Origin: Glycomyces sp. TRM65418
GTDB lineage: Bacteria; Actinomycetota; Actinomycetes; Mycobacteriales; Micromonosporaceae
DNA length: 64,000 nucleotides
Assembly (NCBI RefSeq): GCF_019710475.1
Contig: NZ_JAJFAX010000003.1
Span: 434,001 to 498,000, forward strand
Reading direction: 5' to 3'
The position numbers and the translations under genes were made by a program. The notes beneath the pieces were generated by a model. That model saw only the letters and a list, made by a program, of their open reading frames with translations. It was not told the origin of the DNA and made no database searches. Of the stretch, positions 8,190-16,940 are shown in pieces (the first letter of the stretch is position 1; every line of letters starts with the position of its first letter).

Positions 8190-9198
8190 GGGAGCCCTTC
8201 TTTCGCAGGGCGCGCGCGGCGCGCAGGGCGACGAGGCGGTCGAGGGCGATCGCGGCGAGGATGAGCGCGCCGACGATGGCCTGCTGCCAGAACGGCGGGA
8301 TGCTGAGCACCGGCAGCGCGTTGTCGATGACGGTGAGCAGGAGGGCGCCGAGCGCGGCGCCGAGGACGGTGCCGGAGCCGCCGAAGATGGCGACGCCGCC
8401 GACGACGACGGCCGCGACGATGTCGAGTTCCATGCCGTACCCGGCTGAGGCGTCGACGGTGCCGAAGCGGGCCGCGTAGAGGACGCCGCCGAGCCCGGCG
8501 AGCGTGCCGCTGAGGGCGTAGGCGGTCATGAGGCGCCTGCCGGCGGGGATCCCGGCGAGCGCGGCGGCCTCCGGGTTGGAGCCGAGGGCGTACAGGTCGC
8601 GGCCGGACCGGTAGTCGCGCAGGAAGAGCGCGACGACCGCCAGGACGGCGGCGGCGATGAGGAAGAGGTAGGGGACGCCGAGGAGGGTCCCGTTGCCGAA
8701 GTCGAGGAAGCCGCCGGGCAGGTCGGAGGCGTTGACGCGGGAGCCTCCGGCGGTGAAGTAGACGATCCCCCGGAAGACGTAGAGCGTGCCGAGGGTGGCG
8801 ACGAGCGGGGGGACCTTGCCGAAGTGGACGATCGCGCCGTTCGCCGCGCCGCAGGCGAGGCCGACGAGGAGTCCGATGAGGACGGCGAGGGGGACGGGGA
8901 CGCCGCCGCTCATGGCGTCGGCGGTCAGGTAGGCCGCGAGGCCGAGCGTGGAGCCGACCGAGAGGTCGATGCCGCGGGTGAGGACCACGGTGGTCATGCC
9001 GCAGGCGAGGAGCACGGTCACCGCCGCGGCGAACAGCAGGTCGCGGACCGACTGGCCGGACAGGAACCGGGCGTTCACGGACGCGGTCGCGCCGACGAGG
9101 ACCGCGAGCGCGAGCAGCAGTCCGAGGGCGCGGAATCGCAGGACCAGGTCGAGGACGGTGGACCCGGTCGGGGTGCGGGTCGGGGCGGGGATGGTCAT
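8179..9198 (-). CDS. rhaP: Rhamnose ABC transporter permease (first)
   Basis: 339 residues, the same BPD_transp_2 family as its neighbour, with the corresponding motifs VLTRGIDLSVGSTLGLAAYL (about 83-102), NPEAAALAGIPAGRRLMTAY and VVGGVAIFGGSG. It follows the ATPase gene with no spacing, so it is translated from the same transcript. Having two distinct permeases plus one two-domain ATPase is the standard layout of rhamnose and AI-2 importers. The assignment of P versus Q between the two permeases follows gene order only. Confidence 0.84.
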   Translation of the reverse strand: MTIPAPTRTPTGSTVLDLVLRFRALGLLLALAVLVGATASVNARFLSGQSVRDLLFAAAVTVLLACGMTTVVLTRGIDLSVGSTLGLAAYLTADAMSGGVPVPLAVLIGLLVGLACGAANGAIVHFGKVPPLVATLGTLYVFRGIVYFTAGGSRVNASDLPGGFLDFGNGTLLGVPYLFLIAAAVLAVVALFLRDYRSGRDLYALGSNPEAAALAGIPAGRRLMTAYALSGTLAGLGGVLYAARFGTVDASAGYGMELDIVAAVVVGGVAIFGGSGTVLGAALGALLLTVIDNALPVLSIPPFWQQAIVGALILAAIALDRLVALRAARALRKKGSHVG

Positions 9199-10707
9199 TT
9201 ACCGGGCCTCCGCGGTCTGTCCGGTGGCGAGGCGCATGACGGCCTCCTCGGTGGCGTCGGCGCGCGGGAGTTCGCCGGCGAGGCGGCCCTCGCGCATGAC
9301 GAGGGTCCGGTCGGCCATGCCGAGCACTTCGAGGAGCTCGGAGGAGACCATGAGGACGGCGACGCCGTCGGCGGCGAGGTCGGACAGGAGCCGGTGGACT
9401 TCGGCCTTGGTGGCGACGTCGATGCCGCGGGTGGGCTCGTCGACGATGAGCAGCCGCGGGCCGGTGGCGAGCCACTTGGCGAGGACGATCTTCTGCTGGT
9501 TGCCGCCCGAGAGGGTGGCGACGGGGTCGGTGAGGCGCCCGTACTTGGCCTGGAGCCTCCCGGTCCATTCGGCGGCCTCGCGCTGCTCGGCCGCGCCGGT
9601 GAGGAAGCCGAAGCGCGCCAGGCGGCCCCGCCGGACGAGGGTGGCGTTGCGCATGACCGAGAGGTCGAGGAGGAGCCCTTGCTGGCGGCGGTCTTCGGGG
9701 ACGAGGGCGACCCCGGCGCGCATGGCGGCCCGGGGGTTGCCCGAGGGCAGGTCGCGGCCGAGGACGCGGACGCGTCCGGCCTCGCGCGGGGCGACGCCGA
9801 AGACGGCCTGGACGACCTCGCTGCGGCCGGCGCCGACGAGTCCGGCGAGGGCGACGATCTCCCCGGCGCGGACCTGGAAGGACACGTCGCGGCAGCGTTC
9901 GGCGCTGGCGAGGCCTTCGACGTCGAGGACGACCTCGCCCGGGGCGGCCTCGCCCCGGGGGAACATCGCCGCGAGTTCGCGGCCGACCATGCGGCGGATC
10001 AGCTCGTCCACGGTCACCTCCCCCATGGGGTCGGTGGAGACGTGCGCGCCGTCGCGCATGACGGTGACGCGCTGACACAGGGCCTCGACCTCGTCGAAGC
10101 GGTGGGAGATGAACAGGATCGCGGTGCCCTTGGCGCGCAGGGCGCGCACGACGTCGAAGAGGCGTTCGACCTCGCGGGAGGTGAGGGCGGCGGTGGGCTC
10201 GTCCATGACGAGGACGCGGGCGTCGAGCGAGATGGCCTTGGCGATCTCGACGAGCTGCTGGTCGGCGATCGAGAGGCCCTTGGCGGGCCGGTCGGGTTCG
10301 AGGAGGACGCCGAGGCGCTCGAACAGCGCCGTCGCGTCGCGGTCCATGGCGGCCCGGTCGATCCGGCCGAGTCGGCCGCGCGGCTGGCGGCCGATGAAGA
10401 GGTTCTCGGCGACGGTGAGGTCGCCGAAGAGCGCGGGCTCCTGGTAGATGACGGCGATCCCGGCGGCGATGGCCGCCGAGGGGTCGTGGAGGTCGACGGG
10501 CTCGCCGTCGATCTCGATCGCTCCGGCGTCGGGCCGGTAGAGCCCGGCGAGGATCTTGATCAGGGTGGACTTGCCGGCCCCGTTCTCCCCCACGAGCGCG
10601 TGGGCCTCGCCGGCGTGGAGTTCCAGCCCGGCGCCGCGCAGGGCGCGCACCGCCCCGAAGGACTTCTCGACGTCCCGCAGCGCGACGACGGGGACCGCTT
10701 CGCTCAT
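9199..10707 (-). CDS. rhaT: Rhamnose ABC transporter ATP-binding protein, two ABC domains
   Basis: 502 residues with two fused ABC ATPase domains, as in RbsA/LsrA/RhaT. Domain 1 has Walker A GENGAGKST (about 39-47) and Walker B VLVMDEPTAALT; its signature is the usual weak LSIADQQ. Domain 2 has a degenerate Walker A (GLVGAGRSEV), a full signature LSGGNQQ and Walker B LLIVDEPTRGID. It energises import through the two permeases downstream. I start at the ATG at 10707 (MSEAVPVVAL), which follows a G-rich ribosome site; a GTG at 10713 is the alternative. It is the first gene of the operon, with the shared operator 17 bp upstream. Confidence 0.86.
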   Translation of the reverse strand: MSEAVPVVALRDVEKSFGAVRALRGAGLELHAGEAHALVGENGAGKSTLIKILAGLYRPDAGAIEIDGEPVDLHDPSAAIAAGIAVIYQEPALFGDLTVAENLFIGRQPRGRLGRIDRAAMDRDATALFERLGVLLEPDRPAKGLSIADQQLVEIAKAISLDARVLVMDEPTAALTSREVERLFDVVRALRAKGTAILFISHRFDEVEALCQRVTVMRDGAHVSTDPMGEVTVDELIRRMVGRELAAMFPRGEAAPGEVVLDVEGLASAERCRDVSFQVRAGEIVALAGLVGAGRSEVVQAVFGVAPREAGRVRVLGRDLPSGNPRAAMRAGVALVPEDRRQQGLLLDLSVMRNATLVRRGRLARFGFLTGAAEQREAAEWTGRLQAKYGRLTDPVATLSGGNQQKIVLAKWLATGPRLLIVDEPTRGIDVATKAEVHRLLSDLAADGVAVLMVSSELLEVLGMADRTLVMREGRLAGELPRADATEEAVMRLATGQTAEAR

Positions 10708-10723
10708 GACCACCCCCGCCTAA

Positions 10724-10735
10724 TGAATCGTTTCA
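10724..10735 (-). promoter_or_regulatory. LacI-type operator of the rhamnose importer, TGAATCGTTTCA
   Basis: TGAATCGTTTCA on the plus strand is the exact reverse complement of the TGAAACGATTCA in the lldD promoter (2255-2266). It lies 17 bp before the rhaT start codon, with a TTGCAT -35-like hexamer upstream on the minus strand, so it would block that promoter. The aldo-keto reductase on the other strand begins 120 bp away and might also respond. Confidence 0.6.
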
Positions 10736-10855
10736 ATGTATCGATGCAATAGAACCATACAAACCGATGCCCTTCGCGGTCAAGCCCTCCCGCGCCGCGC
10801 GTTCCGGTGGCAAGATCGTGGTGCACCCGATCGGCTCCCACGAAAGGCCATGTCG

Positions 10856-11836
10856 ATGGAATACACCAAGCTCGGCTCATCGGGACTGAAGGTCAGCCGC
10901 ATCGCGTTGGGCTGCATGAGCTTCGCGACGCCGAGCGAGCGCTCGCCGTGGACCCTCGGGGACGAGGACGCCGAGCCGCTCTTCCGGCAGGCGCTCGACG
11001 CGGGCATCACGTTCTGGGACACCGCCAACGTCTACGGCCGCGGTTCATCGGAGGAGATCACCGGCCGCGCGCTCAAGAAGCTCGCCCGGCGCGACGACGT
11101 CGTCCTGGCGACGAAGGTCTTCTCCCCCATGCACGAGGGTCCGGGCGGGTCCGGTCTCTCGCGCAAGGCGATCATGGAGCAGATCGACGCCTCGCTGAAG
11201 CGACTCGGCACCGACTATGTGGACCTGTACCAGATCCACCGGTTCGACCCCGAGACGCCCGTGGAGGAGACGATGGAGGCCCTCCACGACGTCGTGAAGG
11301 CCGGCAAGGCCCGCTACATCGGCGCCTCGTCCATGTGGGCGTGGCGGTTCGCCTCCATGCAGCACGCCGCCGAACTCGGCGGCTGGACCCGGTTCATCTC
11401 CATGCAGGACCAGTACAGCCTCATCCAGCGCGAAGAGGAGCGCGAGATGTTCGGGCTCCTGGCCGACCAGGGCGTCGGTTCGATCCCGTGGAGCCCGCTC
11501 GGCGGGGGCGTCCTCGCCCGGCCCTGGGGCGACCGGAGCACCGTCCGCTCGAAGAACGGGCCGGCCGTGGACCGTCAAGGCCGCCCGGTGGTCCAGAACA
11601 GCGACAAGGCCACCGTGGACTCGGTCGCGCGGATCGCCGCCGAGCGCGGCGTCGCCATGGCGACGATCGCGATGGCCTGGGTGCTGCGGAACCCGGTCGT
11701 GGACGCCCCGATCGTCGGCGCCACCAAGCCGCACCACCTCACCGACGCGGTCGCCGCCCTGGACGTCGAGCTCACCGACGAGGAGGTCACCTCCTTGGAG
11801 CAGTCGTACACGCCGCGGGAGCCGACCTTCTTCTGA
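10856..11836 (+). CDS. Aldo/keto reductase
   Basis: 326 residues forming an AKR TIM barrel. The catalytic tetrad is visible: Asp55 and Tyr60 (FWDTANVYGRG), Lys87 (LATKVF) and His128 (YQIHRFD). It reduces aldehydes or ketones with NADPH. The ATG at 10856 gives proper spacing to GAAAGG (10842-10847), while the ATG at 10850 lies too close to it. The sequence resembles the large AKR subfamily of YajO/IolS/PdxI-type enzymes. The gene is divergent from the rhamnose importer. A role in lactaldehyde or other sugar-aldehyde handling is possible but unproven. It ends 20 bp from the convergent type III PKS gene. Confidence 0.85.
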   Translation: MEYTKLGSSGLKVSRIALGCMSFATPSERSPWTLGDEDAEPLFRQALDAGITFWDTANVYGRGSSEEITGRALKKLARRDDVVLATKVFSPMHEGPGGSGLSRKAIMEQIDASLKRLGTDYVDLYQIHRFDPETPVEETMEALHDVVKAGKARYIGASSMWAWRFASMQHAAELGGWTRFISMQDQYSLIQREEEREMFGLLADQGVGSIPWSPLGGGVLARPWGDRSTVRSKNGPAVDRQGRPVVQNSDKATVDSVARIAAERGVAMATIAMAWVLRNPVVDAPIVGATKPHHLTDAVAALDVELTDEEVTSLEQSYTPREPTFF

Positions 11837-11856
11837 GGCCGGGCGCGTTGCCTCCG

Positions 11857-12903
11857 CTAGGGGGCGGGTTCGAGGAGGGCGGCGTAGAGGGTCAGGCCGG
11901 GACCGAACGCCAGGGCCACGATCGGTCCGGTCGGCGGGCCGGCGTCCAGCAGCTCGCGGAGCACGAGCAGCACCGTCGCCGACGAGCAGTTGCCGTGCTC
12001 GGCGAGGACCTGCCGCGAGGCCGCCAGCGCGGTCGGTCCGAGGCCCAGGCTCTCCTCGACGGCTTCGAGGATGCGCGGGCCGCCGGGGTGGACGGCCCAG
12101 CCGTGGACGTCGGTCAGGTCGTGGCCGTGCCGCCCCAGCAGGTCCTTGACCACGGGCCCGACCTGCGCGGCGAGCGCGTCGGGCACTTCCGGGGAGAGCC
12201 CCATGCGGAAGCCGAGATCGGTGATGTCCCAGGTCATGTCGCCGCTGCGGCCGGTGTCGGTCCGGGAGGCGACGTCGACCACGCGCATCCGCGGCGCGCG
12301 GTCGTCGGGGCGCAGGACGAGCGCGGCGGCCGCATCGCCGAACAGGGCGTGGGTGACCATCTGCTCGGGGTCGATCGAGGCCGGCTGGAGGTGCAGCGAG
12401 GTGAGTTCGAGGCACAGCAGCACGGCCGGCCGGTTGCGGGCGACGACGTAGTCGGCGAGCGAGGCGAGGGTCGGCAGGGCCGCGTGGCAGCCGGTGTGGC
12501 CGACGAAGAGCCGCCGGGCGTCCGGGCGCAGCGGCAGGGACTTCGCGAGCGCGATGTCCAGTCCGGGTGTGCCGTAACCGGTGCAGGAGGCGACGGCGAG
12601 CAGGCCGATGTCCTCGGCGTCGGTGTCGGCGGCGGCCAGGGCGTCCCGGACCGCCGCGAGGGCCAGCGGCGGGGCGTGGACGCCGTACCGCCGCATGCGC
12701 TCCCCTGTGGACCATTCGGCGACCGTTCTGAGGTCGTCGAGGCCGAGGGCCGAGTGGCGGGCGCGCACGTTCGTCGTCGTGAAGATCCGCTGGGCGACCC
12801 TGCTGCGGGAGAAGTGCCACCGGAAGACCTCGTCCCAGAGTTCGTCCTGGGTGTAGGCGGGCGGCATGGCCGAGCCGATCCCGGCGATCGCGGCGTTCAC
12901 CAT
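11857..12903 (-). CDS. Type III polyketide synthase
   Basis: 348 residues, the usual size for chalcone/stilbene-synthase-like bacterial enzymes. The catalytic triad can be placed: Cys139 in GHTGCHAA, His272 in VHPGGPRIL and Asn305 in EHGNCSSAT. It would condense a CoA- or ACP-bound fatty starter with malonyl-CoA into an alkylresorcinol- or pyrone-type product. The start ATG at 12903 overlaps the stop of the preceding flavoprotein gene by seven bases (ATGGTGA), so they are co-translated. It is the last gene of a minus-strand unit with an acyl-CoA-dehydrogenase-like gene and a UbiA prenyltransferase. The set resembles the Actinoplanes agq cluster for prenylated methoxyhydroquinones. Starter and chain length cannot be read here. 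Confidence 0.88.
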   Translation of the reverse strand: MVNAAIAGIGSAMPPAYTQDELWDEVFRWHFSRSRVAQRIFTTTNVRARHSALGLDDLRTVAEWSTGERMRRYGVHAPPLALAAVRDALAAADTDAEDIGLLAVASCTGYGTPGLDIALAKSLPLRPDARRLFVGHTGCHAALPTLASLADYVVARNRPAVLLCLELTSLHLQPASIDPEQMVTHALFGDAAAALVLRPDDRAPRMRVVDVASRTDTGRSGDMTWDITDLGFRMGLSPEVPDALAAQVGPVVKDLLGRHGHDLTDVHGWAVHPGGPRILEAVEESLGLGPTALAASRQVLAEHGNCSSATVLLVLRELLDAGPPTGPIVALAFGPGLTLYAALLEPAP

Positions 12904-14102
12904 CGGGGGACCTCGGCGTCGTGGTCGGGGTCCTCGCCGAGGGCGGCGACGCCGAGCCAGTCGGCGCACACGTCGGAGGTGGCCGGTTGCAGTGCGCCGC
13001 AGCGCGCGTCGCGGTAGAGGCGTTCGAGTGGGTGTCCGCGGCGGGAGGCGGAGGCCCCGGCGGCCTCCAGGAGCGAGGAGGCGACCTGGAGGGCCGTGTC
13101 GCCGGCGATGAGCTTGGCGCGCCAGACCCAGCGGTTCGTCTCCGGTTCACCGGGCGCGCGGTCGATGCGGGCGGCGGTCTCGGCGACGGCGAGTTCGGCG
13201 GCGGCCGCGGCGGCGTCGGCGCGGCCGAGGCGGGCGCGGGCGGACGGGAGGCCGGTGAGCTGGCGCGCGTTCAGATGTTCGGCGGCGGCGTCCACGGCGG
13301 CGCGGGCGACGCCCGCGTAGACGGCGGAGTAGGAGGCGACGAGCCATTGGGGCATGGCCTCGGCGATCATGAGGGTCAGTCCCTCGACGCCGCCGAGGAG
13401 GGCGTCGGCGTCCACTTCGACGTCGAAGTGGACGTCGTGGCTGCCGGTGGCCCGCATGCCGAGCGAGTCCCAGGTCTCCTCGACGCGGATGCCGTCTCCG
13501 GTGGGGACGAGGAAGTAGGAGACCTGCGGGTCCTCGGCTTCGGCGTCGCGTGCGGTCACGAGGTAGGCGTCGACGTGGCCCGAGCCGGAGACGAAGGCCT
13601 TGCTGCCGGTGATCCGGTAGCCGCCCTCGGTGCGGCGGTAGGCCGTGGAGGTCTGCGAGAGCCGGGAGCCGCTGCCGCGCTCGCTCATGGCGACGCCGTA
13701 GAGCGCGCCCGCGGCGGCCGCGGCCAGCGCCTTGTCGCGCGCCTCGAAGGAGCTCGCGGGGGCGCCCAGGAGCTTGACGAGGTCGTCGGGGGTCTGCGCG
13801 AGCGCGCCGGTGACCGAGGCGTGCATGTTGAAGATCAAGGCCGTGGAGCCCGCGCCGCGGGCCAGTGCGGTGGCGACCCTGGCGTATTCGGCGAACGAGG
13901 CGCCGAAGCCGCCCAGGCGCCGGGGCACCATCAGTCCGAAGAGGCCCGAGGCTCGCAGGTCTGCGAAGTCCGCTTCCGGGAACCGTCCCCGTTCGTCGTG
14001 CGCCGCGGCGCGTTCGGCGAATCTCGGGGCGAGTTCGCGGGCCAGGGCGAGGGCGCGCGCGCCGTCGCTCGGGCCGTCCGCCGGGGGCTCACTGGTCGTC
14101 AC
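12897..14102 (-). CDS. Acyl-CoA dehydrogenase-family flavoprotein (candidate ring hydroxylase/oxidase)
   Basis: 401 residues with the three-part acyl-CoA dehydrogenase fold: helical N-domain to about 115, beta-domain with GVAMSERGSG and ITGSKAFVSGSG at about 150-190, and helical C-domain. The GTG start at 14102 follows GGAGGAG at nine bases and fits the N-terminal domain length. The family includes beta-oxidation dehydrogenases and also flavin monooxygenases of the DszC/HpaB-like group. Sitting between a prenyltransferase and a type III PKS, it is more likely to oxidise or hydroxylate the phenolic product than to degrade fatty acids (inference). It is translationally coupled to the PKS downstream. 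Confidence 0.78.
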   Translation of the reverse strand: MTTSEPPADGPSDGARALALARELAPRFAERAAAHDERGRFPEADFADLRASGLFGLMVPRRLGGFGASFAEYARVATALARGAGSTALIFNMHASVTGALAQTPDDLVKLLGAPASSFEARDKALAAAAAGALYGVAMSERGSGSRLSQTSTAYRRTEGGYRITGSKAFVSGSGHVDAYLVTARDAEAEDPQVSYFLVPTGDGIRVEETWDSLGMRATGSHDVHFDVEVDADALLGGVEGLTLMIAEAMPQWLVASYSAVYAGVARAAVDAAAEHLNARQLTGLPSARARLGRADAAAAAAELAVAETAARIDRAPGEPETNRWVWRAKLIAGDTALQVASSLLEAAGASASRRGHPLERLYRDARCGALQPATSDVCADWLGVAALGEDPDHDAEVPRW

Positions 14103-14203
14103 AGGCGCACGCTCCTCCGATGCCGGGCCGGTCCGGCGTCGCGCCGGGCGGGTCTGCTCACCAGTGTCCACGGAACCGGGGTCGCGGACAACCCCCGCGC
14201 GCC

Positions 14204-15037
14204 TCACCCGAGCGCGAGGCCACTGTGGAGCAACAGGGCCACGTCGATGAGCGCCACCAGCATCACCGCGCGGAACGCCACCCGGGAGCGGGGACGGCGG
14301 TCGAGGACGAGCCCGGCGACCAGGATCACTGCCGAGAGTGGCACGGCCGCGAGGGCGAGCGCCGCGGGCGCGCCGCTCGGACCGAACACCACCAGGGCCG
14401 AGGCGGCCAGGACCAGCGTGGCGGCGATGAACCGGCTCGGCCACGGCCCCAGGCGGTGCGGCAGGCCGCGGACGCCGGTGGCGTCGTCGTCGTCGAGGTC
14501 GGGCAGGACGTTGACGAAGTGCGCCGCGCTGCCGAGGGCCGCGGCGGCCGCCAGGAGCCACAGCGGCGGGAACGGCGATGCGGGCGTGCCGAGGAAGAGG
14601 AACGCGGGCAGCAGCCCGAACGACACCGCGAACGGCGCCACGGAGTACGCGGTGGCCTTGACGCCGAGGTCGTAGGCCCAGGCCGAGGCGAGCGCGGCGA
14701 GGTGCGCGGCCGCACCGAGCGGGGCGGACCACAGCGAGAGGACCACCGCGGCGACGGCGGCGGCGACGAAGGCCCGCCGGACGGCCCTGGGGGTGACCTC
14801 GCCGGTCGCGAGGGGCTTGGTGCGGCGGCCCACTTGGGCGTCCCGTGGCGCGTCGACGAGATCGTTGAGCCATCCGACGGACAGCTGGCCGGCGAACACC
14901 GCCGCGACCGCGACGAGGCCCGACCCGAACGACCGGTCCGCGCCGATCGCCAGCCCGGCGGCGAGGGCCGTGACGGCAAGGGCGGGAAGCGGATGCGAGG
15001 CCCGCACCATGGCCCAACCCGCCGACAAGAGACTCAC
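14204..15037 (-). CDS. UbiA family prenyltransferase
   Basis: 277 residues with about eight to nine membrane helices. The first Asp-rich prenyl-diphosphate motif is NDLVDAPRD (about 58-66), and a second Asp-rich motif LPDLDDDDATG lies at about 178-188. It transfers a prenyl chain to an aromatic acceptor at the membrane. The start is uncertain: GTG at 15037 or ATG at 15010 are both possible, and the first lies only 26 bp from the divergent methyltransferase. It heads the minus-strand unit ending in the type III PKS, so the acceptor is probably the PKS phenol. Menaquinone-type MenA is less likely because the locus lacks other menaquinone genes. Confidence 0.85.
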   Translation of the reverse strand: MSLLSAGWAMVRASHPLPALAVTALAAGLAIGADRSFGSGLVAVAAVFAGQLSVGWLNDLVDAPRDAQVGRRTKPLATGEVTPRAVRRAFVAAAVAAVVLSLWSAPLGAAAHLAALASAWAYDLGVKATAYSVAPFAVSFGLLPAFLFLGTPASPFPPLWLLAAAAALGSAAHFVNVLPDLDDDDATGVRGLPHRLGPWPSRFIAATLVLAASALVVFGPSGAPAALALAAVPLSAVILVAGLVLDRRPRSRVAFRAVMLVALIDVALLLHSGLALG

Positions 15038-15063
15038 GGCCGCCAGTGTGCCATCCTGGCGGG

Positions 15064-15774
15064 GTGAGCGGAAGCCCCTTGAGGCCCAACGATCCGGCCA
15101 TGTACGACCGGCTCGCCGGGGAATGGTGGCGTCCGCGCGGGGTGTTCGCGATGCTGCACTGGCTCGCCGCGGCCCGCGCCCGGCTCGTGCCGGCGGCGAC
15201 GCGCGAGGGCGCGGTGCTGGTCGACCTCGGCTGCGGGGCGGGGCTCCTGGCGCCGCACCTGGCGGGCAAGGGCTACCGGCATGTCGGCGTGGACCTCTCG
15301 GCCGAGGCGCTGCGGCAGGCCGCCGGTCACGGGGTCCTCGGCGTCCGAGCGGACGTGGCGGCCGTGCCGCTGGCGGACGGCTGCGCGGACGTGGTCGTGG
15401 CGGGTGAGATCCTCGAACACGTCCCGGATCTCCCCCGCGCGGTCGCCGAGGCCTGCCGCCTGCTGCGGCCCGGGGGCCTGCTCGTGATCGACACGCTGGC
15501 GGCGACGGCGCTGTGCCGGCGGCTCGCCATCGACGTGGCCGAACGGATCCCGCGGATCGCCCACAGGGGTGTGCACGACCCCGCGCTCCTCGTGGACCGG
15601 GCGGTGCTCGTCGAGGAATGCGCGCGCCACGGCGTGCCGCTGACGCTCAGGGGCATCCGGCCCTCGTTGACGGACTTCGCGTCCTGGCTCTTGCGGCGCC
15701 GCGGCGACGTTCGGATGCTTCCGGTCCGGACGACGGCGGTCCTTTTCCAGGCTTGGGGCCGCAGGGAATCCTGA
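15064..15774 (+). CDS. Class I SAM-dependent methyltransferase, UbiG-like
   Basis: 236 residues. The N-terminus MYDRLAGEWWRPRGVFAMLH is characteristic of UbiG-type O-methyltransferases. The SAM-binding motif LVDLGCGAGLLAPHLA lies at about 54-69, acidic loop GVDLSAEAL and VVVAGEILEHVPDL follow, and post-motif LLRPGGLLVIDT is clear. It should methylate a phenolic hydroxyl. I take the GTG at 15064, since the conserved region begins soon after it; an in-frame GTG at 15046 is possible. It is divergent from the UbiA gene across a very short spacer, so both belong to one biosynthetic cluster with the type III PKS. Its tailoring role there is inferred. Confidence 0.83.
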   Translation: MSGSPLRPNDPAMYDRLAGEWWRPRGVFAMLHWLAAARARLVPAATREGAVLVDLGCGAGLLAPHLAGKGYRHVGVDLSAEALRQAAGHGVLGVRADVAAVPLADGCADVVVAGEILEHVPDLPRAVAEACRLLRPGGLLVIDTLAATALCRRLAIDVAERIPRIAHRGVHDPALLVDRAVLVEECARHGVPLTLRGIRPSLTDFASWLLRRRGDVRMLPVRTTAVLFQAWGRRES

Positions 15775-15816
15775 AATTCCGTTGCCGCGGTCGTCTTCGA
15801 TCGGCAGGCTTCGGGG

Positions 15817-16656
15817 ATGGACTCGCACACCTTCGCCTGGCTCGGCGCGCCGATCGACGCCCGCCCGCTCTTCGCGCCCGAGCACGCCGCGCTCATGGGC
15901 ACGCTGCGCGCCCTGACGCCCGCCGACTGGGAGCGGGAGGCGGTGCCCGGCTGGACGGTGCGCGACGTCGCCGCGCACGTCCTGGGCGACTGCTACGGGC
16001 GGCTCGGCAGCCGGGACGCGCACCGTGCGGGGCCCGCCTTCGCGCCGGGCGAGACCCTGGAGGCGTTCGTCCACCGGATCAACCGCGCGTGGGTGGACGC
16101 GTTCGCGCGGGTGAGCCCGCCCGCGCTCACCGACACCCTCGACCTGATCGGCGGTCAGACCGCCCGGTTCCTCGCCTCCGTCGATCCCCGCGCCACGGCC
16201 GTGGGCGTGTCCTGGGCCGGGGTCGACCCGGCGCCGATGTGGCTGGACGCCGCGCGCGAGCTCACCGAGTACTGGACGCACCGGCAGCAGATCCGCCACG
16301 CCGTCGGCCAGGGCACCGACACCGATCCGCGGTGCCTCGCCGTCGTCCTGGACACGTTCATGCGGGCCCTGCCGCACACGTTGCGCGAGGTCGCCGCGCC
16401 GGCCGGGACGCAGGTGCGGATGCGGATCGACGGTCCGGCCGGCGGCGTCTGGACCGCCACGGCCACCGGGGAGCGCTGGTCCCTCGCCGAACCGGACGGC
16501 GGGACACCGGAAGCCGGCGTGGACCTGGACGTCGAAACCGCGTGGCGCCTGTGCACGCGCGCCGTCCAGCCGGAGGCCGCCCTGGTCCGGGCCCGCGTCG
16601 ACGGCGACCGGGCCTTGGCCGAGGCCGCCTGCCGCATCGTGTCGATCGTCTACTGA
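15817..16656 (+). CDS. Maleylpyruvate isomerase family (DinB-like, mycothiol-dependent type) protein
   Basis: 279 residues. The N-terminal four-helix DinB/MDMPI domain is marked by GWTVRDVAAHVLGDCYGRLG (about 45-65), where the His is a predicted metal ligand, and by ELTEYWTHRQQIR near residue 150, which supplies two more His. A smaller C-terminal domain follows. Such proteins are metal-dependent transferases or isomerases that use mycothiol, the main thiol of actinobacteria. The actual substrate is not known; most relatives are annotated only by family. It stands alone between the PKS cluster and the LplABC importer, with no evident partner. Confidence 0.8.
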   Translation: MDSHTFAWLGAPIDARPLFAPEHAALMGTLRALTPADWEREAVPGWTVRDVAAHVLGDCYGRLGSRDAHRAGPAFAPGETLEAFVHRINRAWVDAFARVSPPALTDTLDLIGGQTARFLASVDPRATAVGVSWAGVDPAPMWLDAARELTEYWTHRQQIRHAVGQGTDTDPRCLAVVLDTFMRALPHTLREVAAPAGTQVRMRIDGPAGGVWTATATGERWSLAEPDGGTPEAGVDLDVETAWRLCTRAVQPEAALVRARVDGDRALAEAACRIVSIVY

Positions 16657-16794
16657 CCGGGCGGGAGACCTTCGCGGCCCCAACGGTGAAATCGGCCGAG
16701 GAAGCGCTCCCAGCCGCGGTGCGCCAAAGATAGACCACTATGGACAATTACCGACGGGTACGAGCTGGGCTTCGATCGCGGTGTGGGATGGGTG

Positions 16795-16823
16795 TTGCGT
16801 CGGTCTCATCGAAGTGATTATAT
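16795..16823 (+). promoter_or_regulatory. Promoter of the LplA-type importer operon
   Basis: TTGCGT (16795-16800) and TTATAT (16818-16823) are separated by 17 bp, in a rare AT-rich patch of a 284-bp gap. A start site near 16830 gives a leader of about 110 nt before the ATG at 16941. I do not see the TTAAAwCGyTTTAA or TGAAwCGwTTCA operators here. Confidence 0.5.
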
Positions 16824-16940
16824 TTGTTCGGACGTACCCACAAATCAACTCGCGGCCTCCGCCCTTCGCACACCGGCCTCGGCGAAGTCAGCGCGCCGCG
16901 AGTGAACCGAGCACCGCAACCCTCCAAGAAAGGCATCGCC

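Noticed and set aside
16781-16940. Possible much longer N-terminus for a gene upstream of LplB (open frame from 16781 to 19600)
   Set aside because: The frame is open only because it runs in another phase through the binding-protein gene. The permease starts at the GTGA overlap at 18605, where its basic tail and first helix begin.
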